Assembly (NCBI GenBank): GCA_017305935.1
Contig: JAFKJU010000044.1
Location: 1 to 35,660 of the forward strand
Direction: 5' to 3'
DNA: 35,660 nt
Origin: Hyphomicrobiales bacterium
GTDB taxonomy: Bacteria; Pseudomonadota; Alphaproteobacteria; Rhizobiales; Rhizobiaceae
The position numbers and the translations under genes are program-made. Position 1 is the stretch's first letter, and each line of letters opens with the position of its first letter. This document shows, in pieces, positions 1 to 8,709 of the stretch. The notes under the pieces were generated by a model. The model ran no database searches and had not been told where the DNA came from. It was given only the letters and a program-made list of their open reading frames with translations.

Positions 1-10
1 TGGCCAAACA

Positions 11-38
11 AAAAAGGCGGCCTGCAGGCCGCCTTTTT
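11..38. terminator. Bidirectional intrinsic terminator downstream of petC
   Basis: A perfect palindrome: an A5 run, the arm GGCGGCC, a TGCA centre, the arm GGCCGCC and a T5 run. Read on the minus strand it lies about 20 nt past the petC stop and has the U-tract of a Rho-independent terminator. Its symmetry means it should also stop plus-strand transcription arriving from a gene left of the window. Confidence 0.9.
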
Positions 39-59
39 CAAACCGGAAACCTGAACGTC

Positions 60-932
60 TCAGTGTTCCTTGTTGGCGTAGACCGACTTCTTCGTCAGAT
101 AGACGAGGCCGGTGAAGATCACCAGGAAAACCATGACCATGAAGCCGGTCCGCTTGCGCTCTTCCAGATGCGGCTCGGCGGCCCACATCAGGAATGCGGC
201 GACGTCCTTGGCATACTGGTCGACCGTCTGCGGCGTGCCGTCTTCATAGGTGACCTGGTCGTTGCTGATCGGCTGCGCCATGGCGAGCGCCGCGGCGTTG
301 GCGAAATACGGGTTGTAATGCGTGCCCTCGGCCACTTCGACGCCGGCCGGCGGATCCTGATAGCCGGTCAGCAGCGAGTAGATGTAATCCGGCCCGCCTT
401 CCTGATACTGCGTGAAGATATCGAAGATGAACTGCGGGAAGCCGCGGGTAACGCCGCGCGCTTTGGCGAGCAGCGACATATCGGGCGGAGCCGCACCGCC
501 GTTTGCGGCGGCGGCCGCTTCCGGGTTCGGATAGGGCGACGGGAAGTGATCCGACGGGACCGCCTTGCGGGTGAACATTTCACCGTCGCCGTTCGGACCG
601 TCCTGCACTTCGTAATTGGCGGCGAAAGCCTTCACCTGGGCATCGGAATAACCGAGATGCTCCAGCATGCGGAACGGCACCAGGTTCATCGAATGACAGG
701 CGGAGCAGACTTCCGAATAAACCTTCAGCCCGCGCTGAAGCTGAGCCTTGTCGTAGTGCCCGAACGGGCCGGCAAAGCTCCAGCTTTCCTGCTTGGGATG
801 ATGGATCGGATAATGCGGCGTGCCGCCTTCCGCATGTGCATCCCCCTTCGCCTCTTCGGCGAAGGCAGGAGCCGCAAAGCCGATGATGGCGACGACAGCA
901 AGCGACAGGATGCTTGTTACAAGCTTTTTCAT
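60..932 (-). CDS. petC: Cytochrome c1 subunit of the bc1 complex
   Basis: Membrane-anchored c-type cytochrome that takes electrons from the Rieske protein and passes them to soluble or membrane cytochrome c in the periplasm. The 290-aa product has an N-terminal signal peptide (hydrophobic residues 5-24, cleavage near AFA-EE), the haem attachment motif CSACH at residues 76-80, a PPDMS motif, a Met-bearing LAMAQPIS segment that fits the axial Met ligand region, and a single C-terminal membrane helix near residues 263-281 followed by a basic tail. It is last in the petA-petB-petC order and starts 27 nt after petB. A purine-rich GAGAGGG stretch precedes the ATG. Unlike the fused b/c1 polyprotein of Bradyrhizobium, c1 has its own start and signal peptide here, which fits Rhizobiaceae. 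Confidence 0.96.
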   Translation of the reverse strand: MKKLVTSILSLAVVAIIGFAAPAFAEEAKGDAHAEGGTPHYPIHHPKQESWSFAGPFGHYDKAQLQRGLKVYSEVCSACHSMNLVPFRMLEHLGYSDAQVKAFAANYEVQDGPNGDGEMFTRKAVPSDHFPSPYPNPEAAAAANGGAAPPDMSLLAKARGVTRGFPQFIFDIFTQYQEGGPDYIYSLLTGYQDPPAGVEVAEGTHYNPYFANAAALAMAQPISNDQVTYEDGTPQTVDQYAKDVAAFLMWAAEPHLEERKRTGFMVMVFLVIFTGLVYLTKKSVYANKEH

Positions 933-959
933 GATGTGATTCCCTCTCAGTCGCTTGTC

Positions 960-2222
960 TCAGGCCTTCGCCGTCGCCGCGTTCTTTTCCAGAACCGCTT
1001 CGGTGATGGAGTTCGGCAGGCGGCGCGGCGTCTCGAACAGCCCCAGCAGCGGCATCACGACGATGAAGAAGCCGAAGTAATAGAGCGTGCCGAGCTGCGA
1101 CAGGACGACGAAGATGCCTTCCGCAGGCTGGGCGCCGAGCCAGCCGAGCATGATGGCGTTGGCGACGAACAGCCAGAAGAACAGCTTGTACCACGGGCGA
1201 TAGACAGCCGAGCGGACCTTCGAGGTATCGAGCCAAGGCAGGAAGAACAGGATGATGATCGCACCAAACATCACCAGAACGCCGCCAAGCTTGGAGTCGA
1301 TCGGGCCGACGTTGAAGGTGATGGCGCGCAGCATCGCGTAGAACGGCAGGTAATACCATTCCGGAACGATGTGGGCCGGCGTCTTCAGCGGGTTGGCCAT
1401 GACGTAGTTGTCGGGATGGCCGAGATAGTTCGGCATGTAGAAGACAAACCACGCATAGACGATCAGGAAGACCGAGACGCCGAGCGCATCCTTCAGCGTC
1501 GCATAGGGTGTGAAAGGCACAGTATCGGTCTTGGTCTTGACCTCCACGCCGGTCGGGTTGGTCTGGCCGGTGACGTGCAGGGCCCAGACGTGCAGCACGA
1601 CGACGCCGGCGATCATGAAGGGCAGCAGGTAATGCAGCGAGAAAAAGCGGTTCAGCGTCGGCTGGTCGACCGCGAAGCCGCCGAGCAGGAACTGCTGCAG
1701 CCATTCGCCGACCCACGGGAAGGCCGAAAAGAAGCCGGTGATGACGGTGGCGCCCCAGAAAGACATCTGCCCCCAGGGCAGGACGTAGCCCATGAAGCCG
1801 GTCGCCATCATCAGCAGATAGATGACGACGCCAAGGATCCACAGGATTTCGCGCGGTGCCTTGTACGAACCGTAATACAGGCCGCGGGCGATATGCAGAT
1901 AGACGGCGATGAAGAAGAAGGATGCGCCGTTGGCATGCATATAGCGCAAAAGCCAGCCGTGATTGACGTCGCGCATGATCTTCTCGACGGACACGAAGGC
2001 GACCGACGTGTCGGCGGCATAATGCATGGCCAGCACGACGCCGGTCAGGATCTGCACGACCAGCATGACGGACAGCATGGCGCCGAACGTGTAAGCATAG
2101 TTCAGGTTGCGCGGAACCGGATAGGCGACAAAGCTGTCATAGACAAGACGCGGCAATGGCAGGCGGGAATCGATCCACTTTTCAAGGCCGGTCGCTGGTT
2201 GGTAACTTGAATGACCACTCAT
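960..2222 (-). CDS. petB: Cytochrome b subunit of the bc1 complex
   Basis: Core transmembrane subunit of ubiquinol-cytochrome c oxidoreductase, carrying both b haems and the Qo and Qi quinone sites. The 420-aa sequence has the conserved helices with paired His haem ligands ([14 protein letters not shown] and LHVWALH regions), the [14 protein letters not shown] segment of the Qo side, and the diagnostic PEWY motif ([16 protein letters not shown]). It lies between petA (15-nt gap) and petC (27-nt gap) in one operon. An AGGGGA ribosome-binding site lies a suitable distance before the ATG. The length fits separate bacterial cytochrome b. Nothing is missing or altered in the motifs I can see. Confidence 0.97.
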   Translation of the reverse strand: MSGHSSYQPATGLEKWIDSRLPLPRLVYDSFVAYPVPRNLNYAYTFGAMLSVMLVVQILTGVVLAMHYAADTSVAFVSVEKIMRDVNHGWLLRYMHANGASFFFIAVYLHIARGLYYGSYKAPREILWILGVVIYLLMMATGFMGYVLPWGQMSFWGATVITGFFSAFPWVGEWLQQFLLGGFAVDQPTLNRFFSLHYLLPFMIAGVVVLHVWALHVTGQTNPTGVEVKTKTDTVPFTPYATLKDALGVSVFLIVYAWFVFYMPNYLGHPDNYVMANPLKTPAHIVPEWYYLPFYAMLRAITFNVGPIDSKLGGVLVMFGAIIILFFLPWLDTSKVRSAVYRPWYKLFFWLFVANAIMLGWLGAQPAEGIFVVLSQLGTLYYFGFFIVVMPLLGLFETPRRLPNSITEAVLEKNAATAKA

Positions 2223-2237
2223 AGAATCAGTATCCCC

Positions 2238-2816
2238 TTAACCGATCTTGATCACTGTATCTTTGACGAAAGAAAAGGTCGGCACGGCCAGGTTCATCGG
2301 CGCCGGGCCCTTGCGGATTCGGCCGGCCGTATCGTAGTGCGAACCATGGCAGGGACAGAACCATCCGCCGAAGTCCCCGGCCTGTCCGAGCGGAATGCAG
2401 CCCAGATGGGTGCATACGCCGACCATGATGATCCAGTTCTCCCGGTTCTCCCCGGCAGAGCGATCGATATCGGTCGCCGGTGCGTCGGCCGCGATATTGG
2501 CGTTGCGCGCGATCGGATCCTTGAGGTCGGAAAGCTCGACAGCCTTGGCTGCCTTGACCTCGTCGTCCGTGCGGTTGCGGATGAAGACGGGCTTGCCGCG
2601 CCATTTGACGGTCAGGGACATGCCGGGCGTCAGGCTGGAGACGTCGACCTCGATGGCGCCGAGCGCCAGCGTCGACGCATCCGGGCGCATCTGGTCGATG
2701 AACGGCCAGGCAACCGAAACGGCACCGACGGCACCCGCCATCCCCGTGGTCAGATACAGGAAATCACGGCGAGTAGGCTCGCCAAGGGTTTCGCTTGTCG
2801 TCTCGTGTTCGCTCAC
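2238..2816 (-). CDS. petA: Ubiquinol-cytochrome c reductase Rieske iron-sulfur subunit
   Basis: 2Fe-2S protein that oxidises ubiquinol at the Qo site and reduces cytochrome c1. I start it at the GTG at 2816 (AGGATGG upstream), giving 192 aa, the usual family length. The N-terminus has a twin-arginine signal-anchor ([10 protein letters not shown], then a hydrophobic helix), which fits Tat-dependent insertion. The C-terminal half holds both cluster-binding boxes, CTHLGC and CPCHGSHYD. It is first in the petABC operon and divergent from the gene at 3191. The reading frame stays open upstream to 3119, but that extension has no family similarity, would place about 100 residues before the Tat signal, and has weaker GC3, so I exclude it. 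Confidence 0.95.
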   Translation of the reverse strand: MSEHETTSETLGEPTRRDFLYLTTGMAGAVGAVSVAWPFIDQMRPDASTLALGAIEVDVSSLTPGMSLTVKWRGKPVFIRNRTDDEVKAAKAVELSDLKDPIARNANIAADAPATDIDRSAGENRENWIIMVGVCTHLGCIPLGQAGDFGGWFCPCHGSHYDTAGRIRKGPAPMNLAVPTFSFVKDTVIKIG

Positions 2817-3190
2817 GGCTAAACCATCCTCTGCGCAAATCTTCGCAATAACGCATTGCCCCCAAACCGGCGAATCCGAGCGGACACAATTCGGCCACAG
2901 ATTCCCCGGCAATCCGGCGCGTTCTATGCTTGATCGCAAATTATGTCCAGTGTCGACAAGGGCTCCGGGCACTATGTCGCGGAATTCGGACACACTTTTT
3001 TCAACGTCTTTGATTTCGGGCAACTCCCAGGCCAATTTTGCGGCGATTTCATCGGGATGCCGCCGAAGATCGAGCAAACGGAGAATCGCCGACCGATGCC
3101 CGATGGGGCCCTGCCGCATTGCAAGCCGGCAATCGGGCGTGGTATCGCGGCTCCTGACCCGCCCCTTGTTTCCCCGCCGGACAAACGCCG
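2817..3190. other. Divergent intergenic region between petA and the EEP-family gene
   Basis: About 370 bp that must hold the petABC promoter on the minus strand and the promoter of the gene at 3191 on the plus strand. I could not assign convincing -35/-10 pairs. Short open frames exist on both strands, but none has a ribosome-binding site together with GC3-biased codons. No repeat or hairpin stands out. Confidence 0.4.
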
Positions 3191-4159
3191 ATGAGATCGA
3201 CCCTGTATTGCGTGTTGTGCGTGCTGCTGACGCTGGTGCTGGCGGCCTGTTCGCTGCGCTACCTGCGCGAATCCTGGCTCCTGTCCTTTCTCTATAGCCT
3301 GCAATTGCATGCCACGCTCGCCTGTCTGGCCGGGGCGGTGGTTGCGCTCGCCTTGCGCCGGCATGTCTACGGTGTCTTCCTGCTGGCCTGGGCTGCGGCG
3401 CTGGTCGTGCATGCGCTGATCATGCTGCAGGAATTCCGCCGCGACCCCAGCCCGCAGGCGCTGGCGGCACCGCATTTCAGGCTGCTGTCCTTCAACATCA
3501 TGGGCGACAACAGCGAGAACGGCGAAAGGATCGCCGACTATATCCTCTCCTCACGCGCCGATGTGGCGGTGATCCTGGAAGCGAGACCGCTGTTTTCGCA
3601 GCTCGATCGCCTGGCCCGCCTCTTCCCGCACCGGATCGGTTGCGAGACCGGCGGCGAGGATTGCGACCTGCTGCTCCTATCGCGCCGCCCCTTCGTCGAG
3701 ACGATGAAGGCCAGCCTCAGTGACCTGCGCCGGAACCGGTTTGCGCTCGCCCGCATCGAATTCGCCGGCCAGAAGCTGAACATTGCCGCTACCCACCTGA
3801 CAAAGCCCTATTACGACCATTATCATGACGAGGAACTGTACAATCTGGGCGAGCTGATCGAGGCGGCGGAGGGGCCGCTGCTGGTCGCCGGCGACTTCAA
3901 CTCCGATATAATCGCGCCCGACATGCAGGCCTTCATCCGCAAGGGCGGCCTCACCACGGCGCCGAGCGAACCGCGCACCTGGCCGATCCGCGCCGGCGCC
4001 TATGGCATCGCCATCGACCACGTCTTTGCAAGGCAGCCGGCCGAACTGATCGAGACACGACGCATCGCCGACGCCTTCGGCTCGAACCATTACGGACTGG
4101 TTTCGCAATTCGCCATTGCAGCGCCAAACATCACGAACGACGCGCAAAAAGCGCCGTAA
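3191..4159 (+). CDS. Membrane-anchored endonuclease/exonuclease/phosphatase (EEP) family protein
   Basis: The 322-aa product has about three hydrophobic N-terminal helices (residues 4-20, 33-56 and 60-78) and then an EEP fold domain from about residue 95. Motifs in order: [10 protein letters not shown] (metal/Asn motif), ILEARP (metal-binding Glu), [13 protein letters not shown] (catalytic Asp/Asn), AIDHVF and GSNHYGLV. The family (DNase I-like nucleases, sphingomyelinases, inositol phosphatases) cuts phosphodiester or phosphoester bonds. Membrane-anchored bacterial members of YafD type are widespread and have no settled substrate. The last motif reads SNH rather than the usual SDH. It stands alone, divergent from petA and convergent with the ABC exporter at 4204. 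The ATG lacks a strong ribosome-binding site. The fold is clear, the substrate is not. Confidence 0.85.
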   Translation: MRSTLYCVLCVLLTLVLAACSLRYLRESWLLSFLYSLQLHATLACLAGAVVALALRRHVYGVFLLAWAAALVVHALIMLQEFRRDPSPQALAAPHFRLLSFNIMGDNSENGERIADYILSSRADVAVILEARPLFSQLDRLARLFPHRIGCETGGEDCDLLLLSRRPFVETMKASLSDLRRNRFALARIEFAGQKLNIAATHLTKPYYDHYHDEELYNLGELIEAAEGPLLVAGDFNSDIIAPDMQAFIRKGGLTTAPSEPRTWPIRAGAYGIAIDHVFARQPAELIETRRIADAFGSNHYGLVSQFAIAAPNITNDAQKAP

Positions 4160-4203
4160 CGCCCTAAAAATATTGCATGATTAACCTGAAGCCTGTCACG
4201 TCT

Positions 4204-6114
4204 TCAGAAATTATGCAGTGCAGGAACCGGCTGTGGTTCACCGCCCTCCTCATCGCCAAAATCGGCCGCGATCATGCCACCCGACTGGCGCGACCAGAGG
4301 TCGGCATAAAGCCCGCCACGGGCGATCAGATCCTGATGCGTGCCTTGCTCGACGATGCGGCCGCGATCCATCACCACGAGGCGGTCGAGGCTGGCAATGG
4401 TCGACAGGCGGTGGGCAATGGCCAGCACGGTCTTGCCCTGCATCAGCTTTTCCAGATTGGACTGGATCGCCGCCTCGACCTGCGAATCCAGCGCCGAGGT
4501 CGCCTCGTCCAGCACCAGGATCGGCGCATCCTTCAGCATGACACGGGCAATCGCGATACGTTGGCGCTGGCCGCCGGAAAGTTTCACGCCGCGCTCGCCG
4601 ACATGGGCATCGAAACCCTTGCGACCGCGCTGGTCCTGTACCTGCCCGATGAAGCGGTCGGCTTCGGCCCGGCGCACGGCCTCGAGGAGTTGCTCCTCGC
4701 TGGCATCGGCGCGGCCGAAGAGAATATTGTCGCGAATCGAGCGGTTGAGCAGCGCCGTATCCTGCGTCACCATGCCGATATGGGCGCGCAGCGAGCTTTG
4801 GCGCACACCGGCGATATCCTGTCCGTCGATGAGGATACGGCCGCTTTCGAGATCGTAGAAACGCAGCAGCAGGTTGACCAGCGTCGACTTGCCCGCCCCC
4901 GAGCGGCCGACGATGCCGACCTTTTCGCCCGGACGGATGGTCAGCGACAGGTCGTCGATGACGCCCTTGCCACGCCCATAATGAAAGGTGATGTTTTCGA
5001 AACGGATTTCCGGCTGCGTCACCTTGAGGTCACCGGCATCCGGCCGGTCGACGAGGCGGATCGGCTGCGAAATCAGTTCGGCGGAGTTCTGGATGGTGCC
5101 GAGATTGCGCATGATGGCGTTGAACTGGGTCATCATGCGCCCGAGCAGCATGTTGAGGCGCAGCACCAGCCCCAGCGTATAGGCGACGCCGCCAGCCGTC
5201 ATCGCGCCAGCAAACCACAGGTCGATCGAGAGGAAGCCGATCGTTGCTATCATCAGGCCGGAAAGGAAGGAAAGCGCGATGCGCACACCGGTGATATGCC
5301 GGGTAAAGGCGATCACCGCCTGCTGAAAACGGTCGAAGCCGTCGCGCACATAATGGTCGTTGTCGGTCTCGCGGCCGAAGAGTTTCAGCGTCTGGATATT
5401 GGCATAGGAATCGACCAGCCGCCCGTTCAGCATCGAAGACGCCTCGGCCGAGGCGCGGGCGAGACGACGGATGCGCGGCACGAAATGGCGGGCGATGAAG
5501 CCGAAACCGACCAGCCAGACCGCGATCACCGCCGCCAGCCGCCAGTCAAGCGCCGCAACCAGCGCCATGGTCGAGAGCGCATAGATCAGGATGAACCAGA
5601 CGACCTGCAACAGCGACACCATGAGATCGCCGGTCGCCTGCCCGCCCGCCCAGACCTTCGAGACGATGCGGCCGGAAAAATCGTTCTGGAAGAAGGAGAG
5701 CGACTGACGCGCCACATGCACATAGGCCTGCCAGCGCATCATGTTGAAGAAGCCCGGAACGATGGTCTGCTCTTCCAGCAACGCATTCAGCGCCACCACC
5801 GTCATGCGCCCGACAAGCACGAACAGCGCCATGGCGGCCAGCGCCCCGCCATGCATGGCAAGCAGCCCGTCCCAGCCCGCTTCCTTCGGCGCACTGTCCA
5901 GCATATCGACCAGCAGCCCGACTGACCAGAACAGCCCCGCCTCCACCATCGCCACCAGCCCGCCGACGACCAGCATGGCGAAAAACGGCGCCTTGGCCTG
6001 TCTCAGATAGAAGAGAATGAACCCGAGCGTCTCCCGCGGCGGCTGCAGATCGCCGCTACGCCGATAGGGATCGATCCAGTTTTCGAACAGCTGAAATATC
6101 GCGCGCATGATCAT
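4204..6114 (-). CDS. MsbA-like ABC exporter half-transporter (copy 1)
   Basis: Fused membrane-ATPase ABC exporter of about 636 aa. Six helices lie in the first ~340 residues, followed by an ATPase domain with Walker A GRSGAGKST, signature LSGGQRQR, Walker B ILVLDEATSALD and the switch His in IAHRLSTI. The family exports lipids, drugs or peptides as dimers. It lacks the C39 peptidase domain of bacteriocin exporters. I use the ATG at 6114 with GGAAAGG about 15 nt upstream. The frame also opens at a TTG at 6138, and a further ATG lies at 6108. A close paralogue lies at 9498-11366 on the same strand, so the two could form a heterodimer or be independent duplicates. The substrate cannot be read from sequence. 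Confidence 0.9.
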   Translation of the reverse strand: MIMRAIFQLFENWIDPYRRSGDLQPPRETLGFILFYLRQAKAPFFAMLVVGGLVAMVEAGLFWSVGLLVDMLDSAPKEAGWDGLLAMHGGALAAMALFVLVGRMTVVALNALLEEQTIVPGFFNMMRWQAYVHVARQSLSFFQNDFSGRIVSKVWAGGQATGDLMVSLLQVVWFILIYALSTMALVAALDWRLAAVIAVWLVGFGFIARHFVPRIRRLARASAEASSMLNGRLVDSYANIQTLKLFGRETDNDHYVRDGFDRFQQAVIAFTRHITGVRIALSFLSGLMIATIGFLSIDLWFAGAMTAGGVAYTLGLVLRLNMLLGRMMTQFNAIMRNLGTIQNSAELISQPIRLVDRPDAGDLKVTQPEIRFENITFHYGRGKGVIDDLSLTIRPGEKVGIVGRSGAGKSTLVNLLLRFYDLESGRILIDGQDIAGVRQSSLRAHIGMVTQDTALLNRSIRDNILFGRADASEEQLLEAVRRAEADRFIGQVQDQRGRKGFDAHVGERGVKLSGGQRQRIAIARVMLKDAPILVLDEATSALDSQVEAAIQSNLEKLMQGKTVLAIAHRLSTIASLDRLVVMDRGRIVEQGTHQDLIARGGLYADLWSRQSGGMIAADFGDEEGGEPQPVPALHNF

Positions 6115-6401
6115 GCCGGCGATATAGGCCCTTTCCAACCCACCGACAAAGCATGGAGCGGATTATATTTTTGTAAGGTGTGTACCCGCCGCATGTTTCG
6201 GCATGCGCCGGGATCGAAACGGGACGCCCAAAATTCGACGATACCATTGCAATCGGACAAGTCATGCCATTTGACAATCGTCATGACCAGAGTCGATTTT
6301 TTCTTCTCTCAAAATCAATTCACAACCAATACGATCGAATAAACAATCATTGGTGTATAATTCTTTTCGGGATCGGAAGAAATCGATCAGCGCAATAAAC
6401 T

Positions 6402-6445
6402 TTGACACAGGATATTATCGAATAATTTTGGGCGGATTAACTAAT
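6402..6445 (+). promoter_or_regulatory. Candidate promoter region of the DUF4214 gene
   Basis: A near-consensus -35 hexamer TTGACA (6402-6407) lies about 110 nt before the start codon in AT-rich DNA. A clear -10 at 17 nt is lacking; the best nearby AT-rich hexamers are in the TATTATCGAATAATTTT stretch. Weak call. Confidence 0.25.
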
Positions 6446-6472
6446 CCAACGTTTTACGATTGATTAACTAAT
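6435..6472. repeat. Direct repeat GATTAACTAAT x2, possible operator
   Basis: Two identical 11-bp copies, at 6435-6445 and 6462-6472, with starts 27 bp apart and a near-palindromic ATTA-AC-TAAT core. They lie between the candidate -35 and the start codon at 6520. The spacing is about two and a half helical turns. This looks like a regulator-binding pair, but I cannot name the regulator. Confidence 0.4.
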
Positions 6473-6519
6473 TTGAACCTGGGTACATAGCTCCAAATGG
6501 TGTTCAGGGAGTATTAACC

Positions 6520-8649
6520 ATGGCCAGCATCCAAGGTATCTATGTCGCATTGTTCGGGCGTCCTGCCGATCCGAGTGGTCTGGCTTATTTCAACGGCGTC
6601 ACCAAGAACGGTGCCGATCTCAGGGGCATCGGAGACCTGACGAAAACAAGCGAGTATCAAAGCCGCTTCACAGGCATGAGCAACGAACAGGTCGTCAATT
6701 CGATCTACAAGTCGCTGTTCGGTCGCGACGGCGAAAAGACCGGCATCGACTTCTTCCTCGCCAAGCTTGCCTCGGGTGAATTGACCATCAACAATATCGC
6801 GATTGCCATCCTTGATGGCGCGCAGGGCGATGACCTAGTTACCGTCAAGGCCAAGATCGACGCCGCCAACATCTTCACCAGCCATCTCGACCTGCAACTC
6901 GAAATCGACGCCTACAGGGGCAACACCGCCGCCCAGATCGGCCGCGATTTCATCACTGCGGTCACCAAGACCGATCCGGGCACGGGCGAGGAAGCCGATG
7001 CGGCCATTCTCAAGCTGTTGCAAAACCAGGGCCAGGCTCCCGGAGGCACGGGCGGCAGTGATGGCAGCAGTGGCGGCACGCCGTTGTTTTTCAAAATCTA
7101 CAACCATGCTCCCGTCGAAACTCTCGCAAAGAGCGCGGCCTCATACGGCATCACCTTCGAAAGCAACGCCACCGGCGCGATCACCCTCGGCCAGAGCATC
7201 GTCGAGCATGAGGCTCCGCAATTAAAGTTCGCCGTATTCAGCGAATTCCCGCCGGAGCCACAGGAACCTTCTGCACTCCTGACGGGCGATCGCGGCGGCA
7301 CGGTAGCAACATTTCCTAACGGTCCGATCGACACGACCGACGGCGTGCATATCGCCAGCAAGGCTTTGCCGGAAGGCGTCAGCCTGCAACTGAAAGACAA
7401 TCTTCACGTGACGATGGATGCCGAGACCGCTTCCGACCATCAGATCAGCGGTACGGGCAGCGTCTGCATTTCCGGCTCGGACGGAACGCAGACCATCCTT
7501 GTGGCAGCTTCGGGCTCCAACTTCATCGAAGGCGGCCTCGATGCCGATGTGATCAAGATCGACGGCGCTTCATCGGGCGTCGATACCATCCGGATCAACG
7601 GCGTTACGGATGGCGAGACGCGGGACGCTATCGCAAGCGCCTCCGCTGCACGCGACGCCGTGGAGACCCGAGACGCCTTGAACGCCGCCAAGGACGACGT
7701 GACGGCTGCCGAGAAAGCCGTCGACAAGGCCAACGTCGCTCTCGGTGTCGCGACTGTCACCGACAAAATCGCCGAAACGCTGAGCGACGCCGTCGGCAAA
7801 CTGGATTTTGCGATCAAGGCGCTGTTCGCATTCGCCTTCGATTCGAGAGCGATCACCAAAGCGATATCCGGCCTCGAGTCCTTGATCGAAACCAGCAATA
7901 TCATTCCCGCGGATCTGAAAGCAAAACTGCTTGACGCCATTCCGAATGACTCGAAGGACTTCAAGGTAACGAGCTTCCTCGACAAATTTCACTCGGCCGT
8001 CGATGCATACAAGCAAGAGGCCGACGACGCGAAGGACCATGCGCAAGACGTTCTCGACAAGGCAAAAAGCGATCTGAGCGGCGCAAAGATCAAGCGGGAC
8101 GCTCTGGCAGAAACGGAAGACCAGCATCAAAATCGCGAGAAAACCGACGCCGACCTCGCTCAAGCCAAAACGACTGCCGAGAGCGCGGTAGACGCATTGA
8201 AAAACAATATCCACACCGACTCCAAGATCGGCGGCGAGGACAAGATCAGCGGCTTCGAATTTGAGAAGGACCATCTGAATCTGCCGGGACATGATGTCGT
8301 GCAACGTGTTTCAAACACAAGTTTCACCTTCGAAGGCCATAGCTACAGCGTCACCGTGAAGGACGGCATCGGACATGTCACGGAAAATGGCGTACAATCC
8401 GTCTCCATCAAGCTCTCAGGCAGCCTTCTCGACGCCGCCCTGCAGTATCTTTCGGACGACCACGTCGTCAAACAGGGCGAAACCGTGGCGTTCGACTATA
8501 TGGACGGCAACGAAACCGGCCTCTATGTCTTCCAGGGCGGCGATTACGGCAGCGATATCGGCGTCAAGTTGGTGGGACTGCATGCCCCGGATACGACAAC
8601 CCCTGGACACGGCCTTGCCGAGCTTCTCGGATTTAGTCAACCGGTCTGA
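6520..8649 (+). CDS. DUF4214-containing, RTX-like putative secreted surface protein
   Basis: 709-aa acidic protein with no signal peptide. Residues 1-130 carry DUF4214-type repeats (IYVALFGRPADPSG at 7-20 and IYKSLFGRDGEKTG at 62-75), as found at the N-terminus of S-layer and RTX-type surface proteins. A Gly/Ser linker (about 173-187) leads to a beta-rich region. Residues 309-362 look like degenerate RTX strands (ISGSDGTQ, FIEGGLDADVIKIDG). Residues 365-565 are Ala/Asp/Lys-rich and predicted helical or coiled-coil. From 570 the RTX-like module resumes (EDKISGFEFEKDHLNLPG, later LYVFQGGDYG and VKLVGL). AGGGAG lies 8 nt before the ATG. The lack of a signal peptide plus an RTX-like C-terminus suggests type I secretion (inference). 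The gene is flanked by two ABC exporters that are not of the classical T1SS type. Confidence 0.8.
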   Translation: MASIQGIYVALFGRPADPSGLAYFNGVTKNGADLRGIGDLTKTSEYQSRFTGMSNEQVVNSIYKSLFGRDGEKTGIDFFLAKLASGELTINNIAIAILDGAQGDDLVTVKAKIDAANIFTSHLDLQLEIDAYRGNTAAQIGRDFITAVTKTDPGTGEEADAAILKLLQNQGQAPGGTGGSDGSSGGTPLFFKIYNHAPVETLAKSAASYGITFESNATGAITLGQSIVEHEAPQLKFAVFSEFPPEPQEPSALLTGDRGGTVATFPNGPIDTTDGVHIASKALPEGVSLQLKDNLHVTMDAETASDHQISGTGSVCISGSDGTQTILVAASGSNFIEGGLDADVIKIDGASSGVDTIRINGVTDGETRDAIASASAARDAVETRDALNAAKDDVTAAEKAVDKANVALGVATVTDKIAETLSDAVGKLDFAIKALFAFAFDSRAITKAISGLESLIETSNIIPADLKAKLLDAIPNDSKDFKVTSFLDKFHSAVDAYKQEADDAKDHAQDVLDKAKSDLSGAKIKRDALAETEDQHQNREKTDADLAQAKTTAESAVDALKNNIHTDSKIGGEDKISGFEFEKDHLNLPGHDVVQRVSNTSFTFEGHSYSVTVKDGIGHVTENGVQSVSIKLSGSLLDAALQYLSDDHVVKQGETVAFDYMDGNETGLYVFQGGDYGSDIGVKLVGLHAPDTTTPGHGLAELLGFSQPV

Positions 8650-8668
8650 CGAGGGGAAAGCAATCGAC

Positions 8669-8704
8669 AATCCGCCCGGCACCATCCGCCGGGCGGATTT
8701 TTTT
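8669..8704 (+). terminator. Intrinsic terminator of the DUF4214 gene
   Basis: A 12-bp perfect stem (AATCCGCCCGGC / GCCGGGCGGATT) with a 7-nt loop, followed by a T-rich tail at 8698-8704, 20 nt after the stop codon. On the minus strand the stem is not followed by a T-tract, so it is mainly a plus-strand terminator between convergent genes. Confidence 0.92.
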
Positions 8705-8709
8705 GTGCG

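Larger units (their letters stand above)
6115..6519. other. AT-rich intergenic region upstream of the DUF4214 gene
   Basis: About 400 bp that is much more AT-rich than the rest of the window, especially 6290-6480. It lies between the divergent ABC exporter and the surface-protein gene. It holds a candidate -35 element TTGACA at 6402-6407 and two exact copies of GATTAACTAAT, at 6435-6445 and 6462-6472. No coding frame is supported. Such composition is typical of regions bound by H-NS-like or MucR/Ros-type silencers in rhizobia; that link is inference. Confidence 0.5.

Noticed and set aside
63-2210. Open frame of 715 codons on the plus strand opposite petC and petB
   Set aside because: Antisense shadow of two certain genes; the predicted protein is Arg/His/Asp-rich with no motif, as expected from reverse-reading GC3-rich codons.
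2817-3119. In-frame 5' extension of petA, fairly protein-like (about 100 codons)
   Set aside because: It would bury the Tat signal-anchor, exceeds the family length, has lower GC3 and no ribosome-binding site at 3119; the GTG at 2816 has AGGATGG.
4177-5925. 582-codon plus-strand frame opposite ABC exporter copy 1; similar frames at 9615-11246 and 31386-33131
   Set aside because: All lie antisense to clear genes, are Arg/His/Asp/Gln-rich and have no family motif or ribosome-binding site.
6514-6521. TTAACCAT, the CtrA-type octamer, overlapping the DUF4214 start codon
   Set aside because: A single half site overlapping the initiation codon is weak evidence; an 8-mer of this kind occurs by chance in AT-rich DNA.
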